Shown: positions 36,243 to 45,713, numbered from the stretch's first letter. The stretch is 64,000 nt of DNA from Caldimonas brevitalea (GCF_001017435.1 NZ_CP011371.1:2232001-2296000), one strand, 5' to 3'. Numbers and translations are program-made. Notes: a model not told the origin generated them from the letters alone.

Positions 36243-36884
36243 ATGCCGAAGTCGGTGACCCCTGAGTACTGGGACGATGCCTGCAAGCATCTGGCGCGGC
36301 GCGATCGCGTCATGCGCAAGCTGATACCGCAGTTCGGCGAGGCGCGCCTGCAAAGCCGCGGCGATGCCTTCACGACGCTGGCCCGGTCCATCGTCGGTCA
36401 GCAGATCTCGGTCAAGGCGGCGCAGGCGGTCTGGGACCGTTTCGCCGACTTGATGAGCGGGCCCACCAACCGCATCCCGCCGGCCCAGGTGCTGGAGGTG
36501 CCGCCCGAGACGCTGCGCACCGCCGGCCTGTCAGCCCGCAAGGTCGAGTACCTGCGCGACCTCGCATCGCACTTCGCCAGCGGCGCGGTGCACGTGCGGC
36601 AGTGGTCGTCGATGGAAGACGAGGCGATCATCGAGGAGCTGGTGGCGATCCGTGGCATCGGCCGTTGGACCGCCGAGATGTTCCTGATCTTCCACCTGAT
36701 GCGCCCCAATGTCATGCCGCTCGACGACATCGGCCTGCTCAAGGGCATCAGCGTCAACTACTTCAGCGGCGAGCCGGTCTCGCGCGCCGAGGCCCGGGAA
36801 GTCGGCGAAGCGTGGGCCCCGTTTCGCTCTGTTGCCACGTGGTACATTTGGCGCAGCCTCGACCCCCTACCGGTGGAATATTGA
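36243..36884 (+). CDS. DNA-3-methyladenine glycosylase II (AlkA-like, HhH-GPD)
   Basis: Removes alkylated bases from DNA in base-excision repair. The 213-residue protein is the compact bacterial form: SIVGQQISVKAAQAVWDRF (49-67), a helix-hairpin-helix ELVAIRGIGRWTAEMFLIFH (132-151), and the catalytic Asp in MPLDDIGLLKGI (D161 or D162). It lacks the N-terminal TBP-like domain of E. coli AlkA. The ATG at 36243 follows the cysS stop by 7 bp, and the pair precedes accA-tilS on the same strand. Confidence 0.92.
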   Translation: MPKSVTPEYWDDACKHLARRDRVMRKLIPQFGEARLQSRGDAFTTLARSIVGQQISVKAAQAVWDRFADLMSGPTNRIPPAQVLEVPPETLRTAGLSARKVEYLRDLASHFASGAVHVRQWSSMEDEAIIEELVAIRGIGRWTAEMFLIFHLMRPNVMPLDDIGLLKGISVNYFSGEPVSRAEAREVGEAWAPFRSVATWYIWRSLDPLPVEY

Positions 36885-36931
36885 GAACAAATGCGAGGCG
36901 AACGTTCACAAATACGTCGGGATGACTTGGG

Positions 36932-37906
36932 ATGAGCAAAAAACACTTCCTCGAGTTCGAGCAGCCGATCGCCGAACTGGAAACCAAGATCGATGAGCTG
37001 CGCTATGTGCAAAGCGAGTCAGCAGTCGACATCTCCGAAGAGATCGACCGGCTCAGCAAGAAGAGCCAGCAGCTCACGAAAGACATCTATTCCAGCCTCA
37101 CGCCCTGGCAGGTCACGCAGATCGCGCGGCACCCGCAGCGGCCTTACACGCTGGACTACATCGGCGAAATCTTCACCGAGTTCCAGGAACTGCACGGTGA
37201 CCGGCACTTCGCCGACGACCAATCCATCGTCGGCGGCCTGGCCCGCTTCAACGGCCAGGCGTGCATGGTGCTCGGCCATCAGAAGGGCCGCGACACGAAG
37301 GAGCGCGGCCTGCGCAACTTCGGCATGTCGCGCCCCGAGGGCTACCGCAAGGCCTTGCGCCTGATGAAGCTGGCCGAGAAGTACGGGCTGCCGGTGTTCA
37401 CCTTTGTCGACACCCCTGGCGCCTACCCCGGCATCGGTGCCGAAGAACGCGGCCAGTCCGAGGCGATCGGCCGCAACATCTTCGAGATGGCGCAGCTCGA
37501 AGTGCCCATCATCGCCACTGTGATCGGCGAGGGGGGCTCAGGCGGTGCGCTGGCCATCAGCGTGGGCGACCAGGTGCTGATGCTGCAGTATTCGGTGTAC
37601 TCGGTGATCTCGCCCGAAGGCTGCGCGTCCATCCTCTGGAAGACGGCAGACCGCGCGTCGGACGCTGCCGAAGCGCTCGGCATCACGGCCCATCGCCTGA
37701 AGGCCCTGGGCCTGGTCGACAAGATCATCAACGAGCCGGTGGGCGGCGCCCACCGCGACTACAAGCAGATGGCCGCCTACTTGAAGCGCGGCCTCAACGA
37801 CGCCTTGCGCCAGGTTGCCGACCTGCGGCCGAAGGACTTGCTGCAGCGCCGCTACGAGCGCCTGCAGAGCTACGGCCGCTTCGTCGACACCAAAGAACGC
37901 GGATGA
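36932..37906 (+). CDS. accA: Acetyl-CoA carboxylase carboxyltransferase subunit alpha
   Basis: With AccD, transfers the carboxyl group from biotin to acetyl-CoA to make malonyl-CoA, the first step of fatty-acid synthesis. The 324-residue protein has the standard start [20 protein letters not shown], and the crotonase-like core with [40 protein letters not shown] and [12 protein letters not shown]. Its stop overlaps the tilS start as ATGA. The order AlkA-like, accA, tilS, then lysC is common in Burkholderiales. Confidence 0.98.
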   Translation: MSKKHFLEFEQPIAELETKIDELRYVQSESAVDISEEIDRLSKKSQQLTKDIYSSLTPWQVTQIARHPQRPYTLDYIGEIFTEFQELHGDRHFADDQSIVGGLARFNGQACMVLGHQKGRDTKERGLRNFGMSRPEGYRKALRLMKLAEKYGLPVFTFVDTPGAYPGIGAEERGQSEAIGRNIFEMAQLEVPIIATVIGEGGSGGALAISVGDQVLMLQYSVYSVISPEGCASILWKTADRASDAAEALGITAHRLKALGLVDKIINEPVGGAHRDYKQMAAYLKRGLNDALRQVADLRPKDLLQRRYERLQSYGRFVDTKERG

Positions 37907-39228
37907 ACCCTCCGCCGCTGGCGGTTGCTGCGGCCACGGTCGCGGTGGCCTACAGCGGGGGGCGCGACTCCACCGCCTTGCTGCATGCCACGGTGCGGGC
38001 GGCCGTGGAACAGCCTGGCGTGCAGGTGATCGCGCTGCACGTTCACCACGGGCTGCAGCCCGCCGCCGATAGCTGGCTCGCGCATTGCGAGCGTCAATGC
38101 AAAGCCTGGCAGCGCAAAGGCTGGCCGGTGCGTTTGGTGCACACCCTCCTGTCGTTGCGCCCTGTAAAGGGCGAGAGTGTGGAGGCGGTCGCCCGCACGG
38201 CCCGCTACGCAGCGCTGGCGCGCATGGCCAAGGAGCACGGCGCCGACTGTGTGCTGCTGGCACACCACCGCCGCGACCAGGCCGAAACCTTTCTGTTGCA
38301 AGCCCTGCGCGGTGCCGGCGTGGCCGGTCTCGCCGGCATGCCGGCTGCCGCCGAGCGGGACGGGTTGCTGTGGTTGCGTCCGTGGCTGGCTCGTCCGCGG
38401 GAGGCCATCGAGGCCTATGTGCGGCGGCATCGTTTGCGGTATGTCGACGACGGCAGCAACCAGGACGTCCGCTTTGCGCGCAACCGCTTGCGCCATGACG
38501 TCTGGCCGGCACTGAGCGTCGCGTTCCCCATGGCGGAAGCCAGCCTTGCCGACGCCGCGGCGTGGGCCGGTGAGGCGAGTGCCTGCCTGGCGGAACTGGC
38601 CGAACAGGACTTGCACGGCCTGCAACAGGCCGGGACGCTCCAGGTGGCCCCCTTGCTGGCCCTCAGCGCCCCGCGCGGCCGCAACGCCTTGCGGGCCTGG
38701 GTGCGGCGTGTCGCTGGCGCGCCGCTGTCCGCCGCGCTGCTCGAGCGCCTGTGGCTCGAGCTGCCCTCGACCTCGGCGGGGCAGTGGCCGCTACCCGGCG
38801 GCGGTGTGCTGCGGAGCTACCGCGGGGCCTTGCGCTATGAGGCTGATGGTCAACATCGCGCGGTGGTGTCGGCTGTTTCAAAGGATGCGAGCCTGAGCAT
38901 CAGACGCGCGGGTCGCTATCGGCTGCGCGGGTGGGGCGGCACCTTGGTGGTCCGACGTGTCGCGGTGGGCGGCGTGGCCTTGTCGCTCCCCGCACAGTTG
39001 CAGCTGCGCGACCGCAGCGGCGGCGAGCAGTTCCAGAGTGGCCCGCAGCGCCCGGCGCGCAGCCTGAAGAAGCAGTTCCAGGCGGCCGGCGTGCCATCCT
39101 GGTCGCGCACCGGGCCTTTGCTTTACGCGGGCGAGCAACTGCTGTGGGTGCCCGGCCTTGGCGTCGACGCGCGAGCAGCGGCCGTCGCCGGCGAGGCTCA
39201 GCTGGCGTTCGAGTGGATCCCCGACTGA
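37903..39228 (+). CDS. tilS: tRNA(Ile)-lysidine synthase TilS
   Basis: Modifies C34 of tRNA-Ile(CAU) to lysidine so that it reads AUA. The 441-residue protein has the PP-loop S18-GGRDS23 in [36 protein letters not shown], and [14 protein letters not shown], with a C-terminal TilS substrate-binding domain. The start at 37903 overlaps the accA stop; the open frame upstream is a shadow of accA. Expression is probably coupled to accA. Confidence 0.95.
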   Translation: MNPPPLAVAAATVAVAYSGGRDSTALLHATVRAAVEQPGVQVIALHVHHGLQPAADSWLAHCERQCKAWQRKGWPVRLVHTLLSLRPVKGESVEAVARTARYAALARMAKEHGADCVLLAHHRRDQAETFLLQALRGAGVAGLAGMPAAAERDGLLWLRPWLARPREAIEAYVRRHRLRYVDDGSNQDVRFARNRLRHDVWPALSVAFPMAEASLADAAAWAGEASACLAELAEQDLHGLQQAGTLQVAPLLALSAPRGRNALRAWVRRVAGAPLSAALLERLWLELPSTSAGQWPLPGGGVLRSYRGALRYEADGQHRAVVSAVSKDASLSIRRAGRYRLRGWGGTLVVRRVAVGGVALSLPAQLQLRDRSGGEQFQSGPQRPARSLKKQFQAAGVPSWSRTGPLLYAGEQLLWVPGLGVDARAAAVAGEAQLAFEWIPD

Positions 39229-39339
39229 GCCACGCCTCGGCGGCCGCTGACGGCGCAGCATCCGCAACGGCTACAATCCCGCCTTCGCGACCGCGGCGCG
39301 AACGCTGTTGTTCATCATCCCTCCGCGCACCCAACTCCC

Positions 39340-40608
39340 ATGGCACTGATCGTTCACAAATACGGCGGCACCTCGATGGGCTCGACCGAGCGCATCCGCA
39401 ATGTCGCCAAGCGCGTCGCCAAATGGGCGCGGGCCGGCCACCAGATGGTGGTGGTGCCGTCGGCCATGAGCGGCGAGACCAACCGCCTGCTCGGGCTGGC
39501 CAAAGAGCTGGCCCCCGCCACACACAGCGACGAATACGCCCGCGAACTCGACATGATCGCCTCCACCGGCGAACAGGTGTCGGTCGGCCTGCTGTCCATC
39601 GCCTTGCAGGCCGAGGGCATGCAGGCGGTCAGCTATGCCGGCTGGCAGGTGCCGGTGAAGACCGATTCGGCCTTCACCAAAGCCCGCATCGAAAGCATCG
39701 ACGACGCGCGGGTGCGCGCTGATCTGGCGGCCGGCAAGGTCGTCATCATCACCGGCTTCCAGGGGGTCGACGCCAAGGGCAACATCACGACGCTGGGCCG
39801 CGGCGGCTCGGACACGTCTGCGGTGGCCGTGGCGGCGGCGATGAAGGCCGACGAGTGCCTGATCTACACCGACGTGGACGGCGTCTACACCACCGATCCG
39901 CGCATCGTGCCCGAGGCACGGCGCCTGCACACGATCAGCTTTGAAGAAATGCTGGAGATGGCCAGCCTCGGCTCCAAGGTGCTGCAGATCCGCTCGGTCG
40001 AGTTCGCCGGCAAATACCGCGTGCCGCTGCGCGTGTTGTCGAGCTTCACGCCTTGGGACATCCCCATCGACGAGGAAGCCCGCTCCGGTACGCTGATCAC
40101 CTTTGAGGAAGACGAGAAAATGGAACAAGCCGTTGTGTCCGGCATTGCCTTCAACCGCGACGAAGCCAAGATCACCGTGATGGGTGTGCCCGACAAACCC
40201 GGCATCGCCTACCAGATCCTGGGCGCGGTCGCCGAGGCCAACATCGACGTCGACGTGATCCTGCAGAACGTCTCGCACGAAGGCAAGACCGACTTCTCGT
40301 TCACCGTCCACCGCAACGACTACGCCAAGACCATCGACCTGCTCAACGGCAAGGTGCTGCCGGCGCTGGGCGCCGAGAAGGTCATCGGCGACACGCGCAT
40401 CTGCAAGGTGTCCATCGTCGGCATCGGCATGCGCTCGCATGTGGGCGTGGCGGCCTCGATGTTCCGTGCGCTCAGCGAAGAGGGCATCAACATCCAGATG
40501 ATCACCACCAGCGAGATCAAGACTAGCGTGGTGATCGACGAGAAGTACATGGAGCTGGCAGTGCGCGCGCTGCACAAGGCGTTCGACCTCGACCAGAACG
40601 CCGCCTGA
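39340..40608 (+). CDS. lysC: Aspartate kinase (monofunctional, LysC)
   Basis: Phosphorylates aspartate, the first step to lysine, threonine and methionine. The 422-residue protein has the kinase domain with KYGGTSMG (8-15) and GRGGSDTSAVAVAA, and two C-terminal ACT domains (about 265-420) for feedback control. TACAAT at 39272-39277 is a probable -10. Inside the gene, an ATG at codon 261 with a good ribosome binding site matches the start of the separately translated beta subunit known from Bacillus and Corynebacterium. A tRNA-Ser gene lies 61 bp downstream. Confidence 0.97.
   Translation: MALIVHKYGGTSMGSTERIRNVAKRVAKWARAGHQMVVVPSAMSGETNRLLGLAKELAPATHSDEYARELDMIASTGEQVSVGLLSIALQAEGMQAVSYAGWQVPVKTDSAFTKARIESIDDARVRADLAAGKVVIITGFQGVDAKGNITTLGRGGSDTSAVAVAAAMKADECLIYTDVDGVYTTDPRIVPEARRLHTISFEEMLEMASLGSKVLQIRSVEFAGKYRVPLRVLSSFTPWDIPIDEEARSGTLITFEEDEKMEQAVVSGIAFNRDEAKITVMGVPDKPGIAYQILGAVAEANIDVDVILQNVSHEGKTDFSFTVHRNDYAKTIDLLNGKVLPALGAEKVIGDTRICKVSIVGIGMRSHVGVAASMFRALSEEGINIQMITTSEIKTSVVIDEKYMELAVRALHKAFDLDQNAA
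40105..40122 (+). promoter_or_regulatory. Internal ribosome binding site and ATG in lysC
   Basis: GAGGAA (40105-40110) precedes an in-frame ATG (40120-40122) by 9 nt. Translation from here gives a 162-residue ACT-domain protein beginning MEQAVVSGIAFNRDEAKITV, closely like the beta-subunit start of C. glutamicum aspartokinase (MEEAV...). GAG-GAA codons could also occur by chance. Confidence 0.45.
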
Positions 40609-40669
40609 ATTTTTTCTCTCTACGCTGGCATTTCTGAGCTAAAATGCCGGTTTCGCCAAGTTGCCGGTT

Positions 40670-40762
40670 GGAGACGTGACCGAGAGGCCGAAGGTGCTCC
40701 CCTGCTAAGGGAGTATGCGGTGATGAGCTGCATCAAGGGTTCGAATCCCTTCGTCTCCGCCA
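40670..40762 (+). tRNA. tRNA-Ser (anticodon GCT)
   Basis: A complete class II tRNA: acceptor GGAGACG/CGTCTCC, D-arm region TGACCGAGAGGCCGAA, anticodon stem CTCCC/GGGAG with loop CTGCTAA (anticodon GCT at 40704-40706), a long variable arm typical of serine tRNA, T-arm AAGGG-TTCGAAT-CCCTT, discriminator G and encoded CCA. It reads AGC/AGU codons. TAAAAT at 40640-40645 is a likely -10. Confidence 0.97.
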
Positions 40763-40765
40763 ACC

Positions 40766-40798
40766 AAACCCGCTGATCTTCAGCGGGTTTTCTTTTTT
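40766..40798 (+). terminator. Terminator after tRNA-Ser
   Basis: AAACCCGCTG (40766-40775), loop ATCTT, CAGCGGGTTT (40781-40790), then TCTTTTTT. A perfect 10-bp stem directly after the tRNA. Confidence 0.93.
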
Positions 40799-40972
40799 GG
40801 GGCCTCGCTGCCGGGGTGGCCCTTCAGATGCGACCGCTGAAGGCGGCAAACAGGTCTCAGGGGCTGTGCCGGCAGGTCGTCATGGGCAGGCCCCCGCAGA
40901 AGCCCTTGCGCCGCGCTCTACGCCGTCTCAGACCGCTGGCCTGCTGCAGGCGACGACGCGGCCCTGAAATTG

Positions 40973-40994
40973 AAAAAGCCGCCCGAAGGCGGCT
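40973..40994 (-). terminator. Terminator after the PEP-CTERM gene
   Basis: On the minus strand AGCCGCC-TTCG-GGCGGCT (stable UUCG tetraloop) is followed by a run of Ts (40977-40973). A second perfect 9-bp hairpin, GCAGCGCCC/GGGCGCTGC (41008-41029), lies between it and the gene's stop codon. Confidence 0.88.
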
Positions 40995-41042
40995 CTTTGA
41001 TGTGCCGGCAGCGCCCCTGCGGGCGCTGCGGACCCTTTTGGC

Positions 41043-41774
41043 TCAGGCCTGCGCGCGGCGGGCCTTGCGTGCCCGTTGCAGCATCACGCCGACGAGGCCC
41101 AGGCCCATCAGCGCATAGGTCTCGGGCTCGGGGACGGCGGCCACCTGGCCGGTGATGTCGACGTAGGCCGACAGGCGGGCATACACCTCGCCACCGGTGT
41201 TGTTGGTGTAGCTCAGCGACAGGCGGCGGGTGAGGCTTTCGAAGGTGCTGCTTTCGCCGGCCACCACTTCGAGGTCGTCACCAAAGGTCTGGCTGCCGAC
41301 CTGCAGCGTCAGCGAGGTGAAGCTGTTGCTGAAGCAATCGGATGCGCACAGGAAGTCCGTTGCGGCCGAGACCAAGGCGTCAGCCGAGAACGTCAGCGTG
41401 CCGTTGGCGGGGATCAGGAACAGAAACTCCGTGCCGACGGTGTCGCGCGAGGTGTTGCCGGAATAGGCCGCACCGCGAGCCGTCACCGTGGCAGTGCTCT
41501 CCAGCAGGCCGCTGGCCCAGTCGGCTCGCACGCCCAGCTGCGCGCCCGGGCGGTCCAGCGTCAGGCTCTCGCTGCCGGTGATGGTCGCCGACTCGTCGAA
41601 CGGCTCTCCGTCGGCCGGGATGTAGGCCAACTGGATCGTGCCTTGATTGCTCCAATCGCTGATCGCCTCGCCATTGAGGCTCACAACGAGGTTGCTGAGT
41701 CGCGCCGTGCCGCTGTCGGCGAGGGCGACGGGAAGGGTGAGCGCAAGCGCCAGGCCTGCGATGACATTCTTCAT
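41043..41774 (-). CDS. PEP-CTERM sorting domain-containing secreted protein
   Basis: A 243-residue exported protein of unknown function. It has an N-terminal signal peptide (MKNVIAGLALALTLPVALAD), a beta-rich, Thr/Ser-rich body with two close cysteines (FLCASDCFSN), and a C-terminal PEP-CTERM signal: VPEPETYALMGLGLVGVMLQ followed by RARKARRAQA. Such signals are processed by an exosortase (EpsH/XrtA) in bacteria that also make exopolysaccharide. No exosortase is in the window. AGGGAGCC precedes the ATG. The body does not show a family I recognise. Confidence 0.9.
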   Translation of the reverse strand: MKNVIAGLALALTLPVALADSGTARLSNLVVSLNGEAISDWSNQGTIQLAYIPADGEPFDESATITGSESLTLDRPGAQLGVRADWASGLLESTATVTARGAAYSGNTSRDTVGTEFLFLIPANGTLTFSADALVSAATDFLCASDCFSNSFTSLTLQVGSQTFGDDLEVVAGESSTFESLTRRLSLSYTNNTGGEVYARLSAYVDITGQVAAVPEPETYALMGLGLVGVMLQRARKARRAQA

Positions 41775-42194
41775 TGTGGCTCCCTTGGAAAGATTGCCGC
41801 CCCGGTCTCGGGACGTTTTCGCCTTCGAGCTGCCCTCCGGCAGCGTTCCCGCCTTTGCACAAGGCGGCCGTGCCGCGCGAGTACTGCCTCGTGCGGCCGC
41901 GCGATTCTCCTGGTGGCGGCACCGGGCGGCGTAAGCGCTTGTAGCGAGGGCGGGGAGCGTTGCAGCACGTCCATCCCTCGGTGGGTGGGAATGTCGCTTG
42001 CCTCGTCAGCGGCCCGGCGTTTTGCCTCGACGCCCCGGCGTGCCCCTGACGGACCACGGTCCCGCCGACCCCCTGAGCGGCCAGGCCCCGGCTGCGCTCG
42101 AAGCAGGGCGTCCCCCGCGGGTTCGCCACAAGCACTTACAGAGACCTCCCACCGCACTTGAGGGGCACCGGCGCGGCGGCAGCGCCGGTGCTGT
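41775..42194. other. Gene-free region between the PEP-CTERM and PCu(A)C genes (420 bp)
   Basis: No convincing gene in either direction: candidate frames are Arg/Pro/Gly-rich with no recognisable motif. It contains the upstream region of the PEP-CTERM gene and, at 42165-42191, a perfect 10-bp hairpin GCACCGGCGC/GCGCCGGTGC placed right after the PCu(A)C stop on the minus strand. That hairpin may slow or end transcription, although no T-run follows. Confidence 0.55.
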
Positions 42195-42713
42195 TCAGCG
42201 ATGCGAGTGGTGCGGCCGGTCCTGCGTGCCGTGCCCTTGCCCATGCCCATGGCTGGGCGCCGTGGCGGTCGGTGCGGGGCCGACCGTGAGCGGCACGGTC
42301 AGCTCGCCGGCGTGCTGAAAGCGCAGCGTCAGCGGTAATGACTCGCCCGTCTTCAACGGCGTCTTGAGGCCCAGCAGCATCAGGTGCAAACCTCCGGGCT
42401 TCAGGCGGACCGTCTGCCCCGGCGGCAATTCGACGCCGTCCACGCTGCGCATGCGCATCACCGTGCCTTCCATCGCCATGTTGTGCAGCTCCGTGCTGTT
42501 GGCCTGAGGCAGCTGCGCGGCGATCAGCTTGTCGGCGGCCTGGCCGCGGTTCTCGATCGCCAGGTAGGCAGCGCCGGAGGGTTGGCCGGCGACAGTCGGG
42601 CGGGCCCATGCGTCGGACACGACCATCGGATGGGGAGTGGGGCTTGCGGCGTGAGCGGCGGCGCCGGAAAGAACGGCAGCAGCGGCAGCCAAAGTCAGCA
42701 AGAAGCGCGGCAT
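42195..42713 (-). CDS. Periplasmic copper chaperone PCu(A)C family
   Basis: A 172-residue exported Cu(I) chaperone; relatives deliver copper to the CuA or CuB centres of respiratory oxidases. The signal peptide ends near AAHAAS. The copper motif H-x10-M-x21-H-x-M is exact: H77, M88, H110 and M112 (LHNM..., GGLHLMLLGL). The C-terminus is a His/Gly-rich tail (SHGHGQGHGTQDRPHHSHR) that may bind extra metal. Upstream on the same strand is a DUF2946 gene, a frequent neighbour. The cbb3 operon elsewhere in this window would be a natural client, which is inference. Confidence 0.93.
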   Translation of the reverse strand: MPRFLLTLAAAAAVLSGAAAHAASPTPHPMVVSDAWARPTVAGQPSGAAYLAIENRGQAADKLIAAQLPQANSTELHNMAMEGTVMRMRSVDGVELPPGQTVRLKPGGLHLMLLGLKTPLKTGESLPLTLRFQHAGELTVPLTVGPAPTATAPSHGHGQGHGTQDRPHHSHR

Positions 42714-42894
42714 GGAGACATCCTTTGAACGAGAGATGGGTCAGCGGCGGCGCGTGGCGGCACGCGAGAGCTCGGGCTCGACGCGGGCAGGTGCGGCAGC
42801 ACGGGCCGGGCGGGGTGCAATGAATCGAGAAAAGCATAGGCACGCAAGGCCTGGGTCGGGCGCCTGCGGCAATATCGCCTGGGCGCACCAGTGG

Positions 42895-43317
42895 CTAGCC
42901 GAGGTGGGGCGGCGGAGCGTGCCGCAGGCGTGCGGCCCACAGGGCGTGTCGGTCCGGGGCGATCGGCAGGGCGGGCGGCCGGCTCAGGGGCACTCGCTCC
43001 GACGAGAACACGGTCGTCGTCGCTGGCGGTGTGGACCCTAGCGGGCCGGAGCCGACGAGGGTGGACAGAGCGCACGACACGTCGGCCTCGGCGGGCGCCG
43101 GTGCGTTCGAATCGTGCTGTGCGGACGCGGTCGAAGGCCCGGCGGCGAGCCGGTCGAGGCTGACGGTCTTCACGCCGAAGGCGGTGCACAACTCGACCAA
43201 CTGCCGACCGTGCCACCGCGCTGCCTCCGCGGCGAGCCACGGTGCTGCCGCTTTCAGCAGCAACACGCACATCACGCCCCAGAGGGCCAGGCTAGGGAAA
43301 CGTCGGCCTCCGCGCAT
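42895..43317 (-). CDS. DUF2946 family protein
   Basis: A 140-residue protein with an N-terminal hydrophobic segment (LALWGVMCVLLLKAAAPWLA) and the family features ELCTAFGVKTVSL and CALSTL. DUF2946 proteins occur beside copper-handling genes and TonB receptors in Proteobacteria, but their function is not known. Here it is upstream of the PCu(A)C gene, 181 bp apart, on the same strand. The second half is Pro/Ala-rich and ends with RHALWAARLRHAPPP, a common ending for the family. It may be a membrane-anchored copper-related accessory protein. Confidence 0.8.
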   Translation of the reverse strand: MRGGRRFPSLALWGVMCVLLLKAAAPWLAAEAARWHGRQLVELCTAFGVKTVSLDRLAAGPSTASAQHDSNAPAPAEADVSCALSTLVGSGPLGSTPPATTTVFSSERVPLSRPPALPIAPDRHALWAARLRHAPPPHLG

Positions 43318-43580
43318 GGGCGCGATTGTGCCCGACGTCGTGCAGGGGGATCGGGGCTACGAGTGAAAAGCGCAGCGTCAGGGGCGGGCAGTGGGCAAGG
43401 GCAGGAGCAGCAGCGTCCCGCACCGCACCCCGGATCATGGCCGCGCACCGCTCGCGCCCGCGCCTCGCCGTTTGCCCATCGGGTGGCGTATTTGATCCAG
43501 ACCGCGCGATCCAGAGACCCCGCTGCACAATCCGGTATGGCCCGCCGCCGTCGGCGGGCGTCAACTGCAGGAGGGTTCGC

Positions 43581-45611
43581 ATGGCGGTCGCCATTCAGCA
43601 TTGGGTTCGTCTTGCCGTTGCCGTCGGGGCCGTGGTCTCGGCTGCAGCAGCGATGAGCAGTTCACCGGTCGCGCCACCGGGCACCGAGCAGACGGACCTG
43701 CCCGCCTCCGACGAGCCGCCGTTTCCTCGCTATGAGACGCCGCAGCAGGTGGCGCAGGCCTGCCAGGAGGGCTTGCAGCGCCTACGTGGCATCGAATCCG
43801 AACTGGCGAAGGGCTCGGGTGGCGATGACGTGTTGACAGGGCTCGACAACTTGCAGGCGGCGGGCGAGGACGCGTCGGGGCCGATCTACCTGCTGGTCAA
43901 TGTCCACCCCGACAAGGCGGTTCGCGATGCTGCGCAGGCCTGCACGCTGCAATGGCAGGACTTCTGGTCGAGCCTGCTGCAGAACGGACGCATCTACCGG
44001 CTCTTGAAACAAGCGCGGCCGCGCGACGCGATCGACCGCGAGTTGCGACGCGACAGTTTGGAAGGCTTCGAGGACGCGGGGGCTGGCCTGCGGCCCGGCG
44101 CCCGCCGCCGCGCCAAGGCCATCCAGGACCGCATCACGGCATTACGACAGGCGTTCGACCAGCGCCTGCGCGACGATGACACGAAGGTGGCGTTCACAGA
44201 AGACGAACTCGCCGGGGTGCCCGAGGGCGTGTGGCGAGAAGCGCCGCGCAACCAGCAGGGGCAGGTGCTGCTGGGGCTCGACTATCCCACCTATCTGCCG
44301 GTTCTGGGTCATGCCACGCAAGCCGCGGCGCGCGAGAGAATGTGGCGCGCCAAATTGAACGAGGGCGGCGAGGCCAACCTGCAGGTCCTCGCCGAGATCG
44401 CCCGCTTGCGGCGTGAATATGCGTCGCTGTTCGGTTTCTCGAGCTATGCCGATTTCGCCTTGCGTCGGCGGATGGCGAAAAGCGAGCGCAGGGTGCAGGG
44501 TTTCCTCGACAGCGTGAAGCAGGCGGTGGTCGAGCGTGAGCGACGCGACCTGCAAGAACTGCGAGAGGCCAAAGCTCGGCATCTGCAACAGCCGATCGAG
44601 ACGGTGAAACTCGAACGGTGGGACGTGTTTTTCTATACCGAGCGCGTGCGCCGGGAACGTTACGAAGTCGATCAGGAAGCGTTCAGGCCGTATTTCCCAC
44701 CGCAACAAAGCCTCGCCTTCGTGTTGCGGTTGAGCGAGCGGCTGTTCGGGGTGCACTTCGAGCGGCGCGAGATGGCCGGCTGGCATCCCGAACTGCAAGC
44801 CTACGCGGTGTATGACGGGAAGGGCGGCCCTTATCTCGCGACGCTGCTGGTCGACCTGTATCCACGCCCCGGAAAGTACAACCACGCAGCCGTCTGGAGC
44901 TATCGCAGCGGTTCCACACGTCTCGCCCGCACGCCGCAATCGGCGCTGGTGGTGAACTTCGACCGCAAAGGCCTGACGCTCGAAGAATTGGAAACCCTGC
45001 TGCACGAACTCGGCCACGCGCTGCACAACAACCTGTCGCGCACCAGGCATGTCAGCCAGGCCGGCACCAGCGTGCTACGTGATTTCGTCGAAGCGCCGTC
45101 CCAGATGCTCGAAGATTGGGTTTACGACCCCCAGGTGCTGAAGTTGTTTGCCGAAGTCTGCCCGGAGTGCAAGCCGGTGCCGCCGGCCATGCTGGAACAG
45201 GCCGTCAAGGCAAAACATTTCGGCAAGGGAAACTTCACGGCGCGCCAGCATCTGTTCGCCAGTTATGACCTGGCGCTGCATGGGCGACGCAGCGGTGATC
45301 CGCTGGAACTGTGGGCCCGGATGGAAGCCGCCACACCGCTTGGGCATGTCCCGGGCACTCGGTTTCCTGCCAGCTTCAGCCATGTTGTCGGCGGCTATGC
45401 AGCCGGGTATTACGGCTATTTGTGGAGCGAGGTGATTGCGCGTGATCTGCAGACGGCGTTTGCCGGGCGCCGGTTGGACCCCGCCGTGGGGCGCCGTTAC
45501 CGGGACATCGTGCTGGCCCAGGGTGGCCAGGTGCCCCCGAAGATCCTGCTGCAGCGATTTCTCGGCCGGCCCACCAACGCCCGCGCCTACTTCGAATACC
45601 TGGCCCGTTAG
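43581..45611 (+). CDS. M3 family metallopeptidase (Dcp/oligopeptidase-like), exported
   Basis: A 676-residue zinc peptidase of the thimet oligopeptidase family that would cleave short peptides. The active site H475-ELG-H479-ALHNNLSRT is intact, followed by the third ligand region with DFVEAPSQMLEDW, and HVVGGYAAGYYGYLWSEVIA near the C-terminus is a family signature. An N-terminal signal-like segment (VRLAVAVGAVVSAAAAMSSS) suggests a periplasmic enzyme. The ATG at 43581 has GGAGG upstream; the frame upstream of it is non-coding in composition. It has its own terminator. Confidence 0.93.
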   Translation: MAVAIQHWVRLAVAVGAVVSAAAAMSSSPVAPPGTEQTDLPASDEPPFPRYETPQQVAQACQEGLQRLRGIESELAKGSGGDDVLTGLDNLQAAGEDASGPIYLLVNVHPDKAVRDAAQACTLQWQDFWSSLLQNGRIYRLLKQARPRDAIDRELRRDSLEGFEDAGAGLRPGARRRAKAIQDRITALRQAFDQRLRDDDTKVAFTEDELAGVPEGVWREAPRNQQGQVLLGLDYPTYLPVLGHATQAAARERMWRAKLNEGGEANLQVLAEIARLRREYASLFGFSSYADFALRRRMAKSERRVQGFLDSVKQAVVERERRDLQELREAKARHLQQPIETVKLERWDVFFYTERVRRERYEVDQEAFRPYFPPQQSLAFVLRLSERLFGVHFERREMAGWHPELQAYAVYDGKGGPYLATLLVDLYPRPGKYNHAAVWSYRSGSTRLARTPQSALVVNFDRKGLTLEELETLLHELGHALHNNLSRTRHVSQAGTSVLRDFVEAPSQMLEDWVYDPQVLKLFAEVCPECKPVPPAMLEQAVKAKHFGKGNFTARQHLFASYDLALHGRRSGDPLELWARMEAATPLGHVPGTRFPASFSHVVGGYAAGYYGYLWSEVIARDLQTAFAGRRLDPAVGRRYRDIVLAQGGQVPPKILLQRFLGRPTNARAYFEYLAR

Positions 45612-45667
45612 CCAGGGCCCGGGTGCCGGCGCCGCCGCCGGTTTGTGCGGAACCAGCACCCGGAAGT

Positions 45668-45694
45668 AAAAACGCCCGCCAAGGCGGGCGTTTT
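45668..45694. terminator. Bidirectional terminator between the M3 peptidase and H-NS genes
   Basis: AAAAACGCCCGC (45668-45679), loop CAAG, GCGGGCGTTTT (45684-45694). A/T runs flank both sides, so it can end both convergent genes. Confidence 0.92.
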
Positions 45695-45713
45695 CACAGG
45701 GGCCGACGGGTCG

